13,391 nucleotides of DNA from JBFFXF01 sp041569895 (lineage in GTDB: Bacteria; Planctomycetota; UBA8108; JACQVS01): positions 1 through 13,391 of the forward strand of contig JBFFXF010000204.1 in NCBI GenBank assembly GCA_041569895.1, written 5' to 3'. Below, piece after piece: positions 13,286 to 13,391 of this stretch; position 1 is the first letter of the stretch; each line of letters starts with the position of its first letter. Both the position numbers and the translations under genes were made by a program. The notes under the pieces are model-generated. The model saw only the letters and a program-made list of their open reading frames with translations, was not told where the DNA came from and ran no database searches.

Positions 13286-13391
13286 CGTACAGCTCGAGTC
13301 GAAGCTCGATCCTCCGGCGCAGTCCATCCGGCGCGTCGACGCCCTCGTCAAGCAGTCGGAGTGCGCGCCGCGCCGCCGAGGCGGCGTCTCC
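13257..13391 (-). CDS. C-terminal end of a probable TPR protein (5' truncated by window)
   Basis: A frame open from the window edge encodes the last 44 residues of a gene ending TGA at 13257-13259. The fragment starts GDAASAARRALRLLDEG and ends LRRRIELRLELYDAGTPFIAD. The Ala-rich amphipathic helix followed by an 'LR.R.ELY..G.PF' ending resembles the C-termini of tetratricopeptide proteins, which, from memory, often stand next to FG-GAP/UnbV genes. High third-position GC continues to the stop, which supports real coding. It would be the upstream gene of the same leftward operon. The TPR assignment rests on a short fragment and is inference. Confidence 0.55.
   Translation of the reverse strand, partial: GDAASAARRALRLLDEGVDAPDGLRRRIELRLELYDAGTPFIAD

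Overview
The window is high-GC bacterial DNA. It holds eight protein-coding genes, two of them cut by the window edges. The organism is diderm, because lpxB (lipid A synthesis) and two lipoprotein-type signal peptides are present. Several traits recall Planctomycetota or a neighbouring phylum: a FolC with a TKGKGT P-loop, a secreted protein with a short dockerin-like EF-hand pair ending in a Cys-containing tag, an FG-GAP/UnbV lipoprotein beside a likely TPR protein, and a CotH/lamin-tail fusion. That placement is inference from protein style, not a database result.

Left part (1-3388): the C-terminal half of a ClpC-type AAA+ unfoldase runs rightward and converges on folC (leftward). A perfect 9-bp hairpin at their junction could stop transcription from both sides. 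folC and lpxB (rightward) diverge from a 100-bp intergenic region. There, good sigma-70-type promoters for both directions overlap in one nearly symmetric -10 core.

Centre (3393-6357): a probable transcription unit of three tightly coupled genes. It encodes a membrane protein of unknown function with a TM segment at each end, aroB (3-dehydroquinate synthase, TTG start overlapping the previous stop), and a lipoprotein of unknown function (ATGA overlap with aroB).

A 382-bp spacer (6358-6739) follows and is the most unusual non-coding stretch. It contains five GAGTCG-type hexamers, a 12-bp perfect hairpin built partly from them, and six GGG runs each separated by exactly 3 nt (a textbook G-quadruplex pattern). 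A T5 run and a weak sigma-54-like -24/-12 core come next. Downstream lies a single-gene c-di-GMP module: a membrane-bound HAMP-GAF-HD-GYP phosphodiesterase with all signature residues intact. A second spacer of about 330 bp, visibly lower in GC and with purine-rich inverted motifs, separates it from the convergent right-hand operon.

Right part (9201-13391, leftward): the C-terminal end of a probable TPR protein, then an FG-GAP/ASPIC-UnbV lipoprotein, then a secreted dockerin-like / lamin-tail / CotH-kinase-like protein. Genes overlap or nearly overlap (29 bp if the preferred start is right, and 4 bp). This looks like one cell-surface operon: calcium-binding beta-propeller, beta-sandwich modules and an extracytoplasmic CotH-type kinase domain. 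It is the best candidate here for a poorly described system. No RNA genes, CRISPR arrays, transposases or phage genes were seen.
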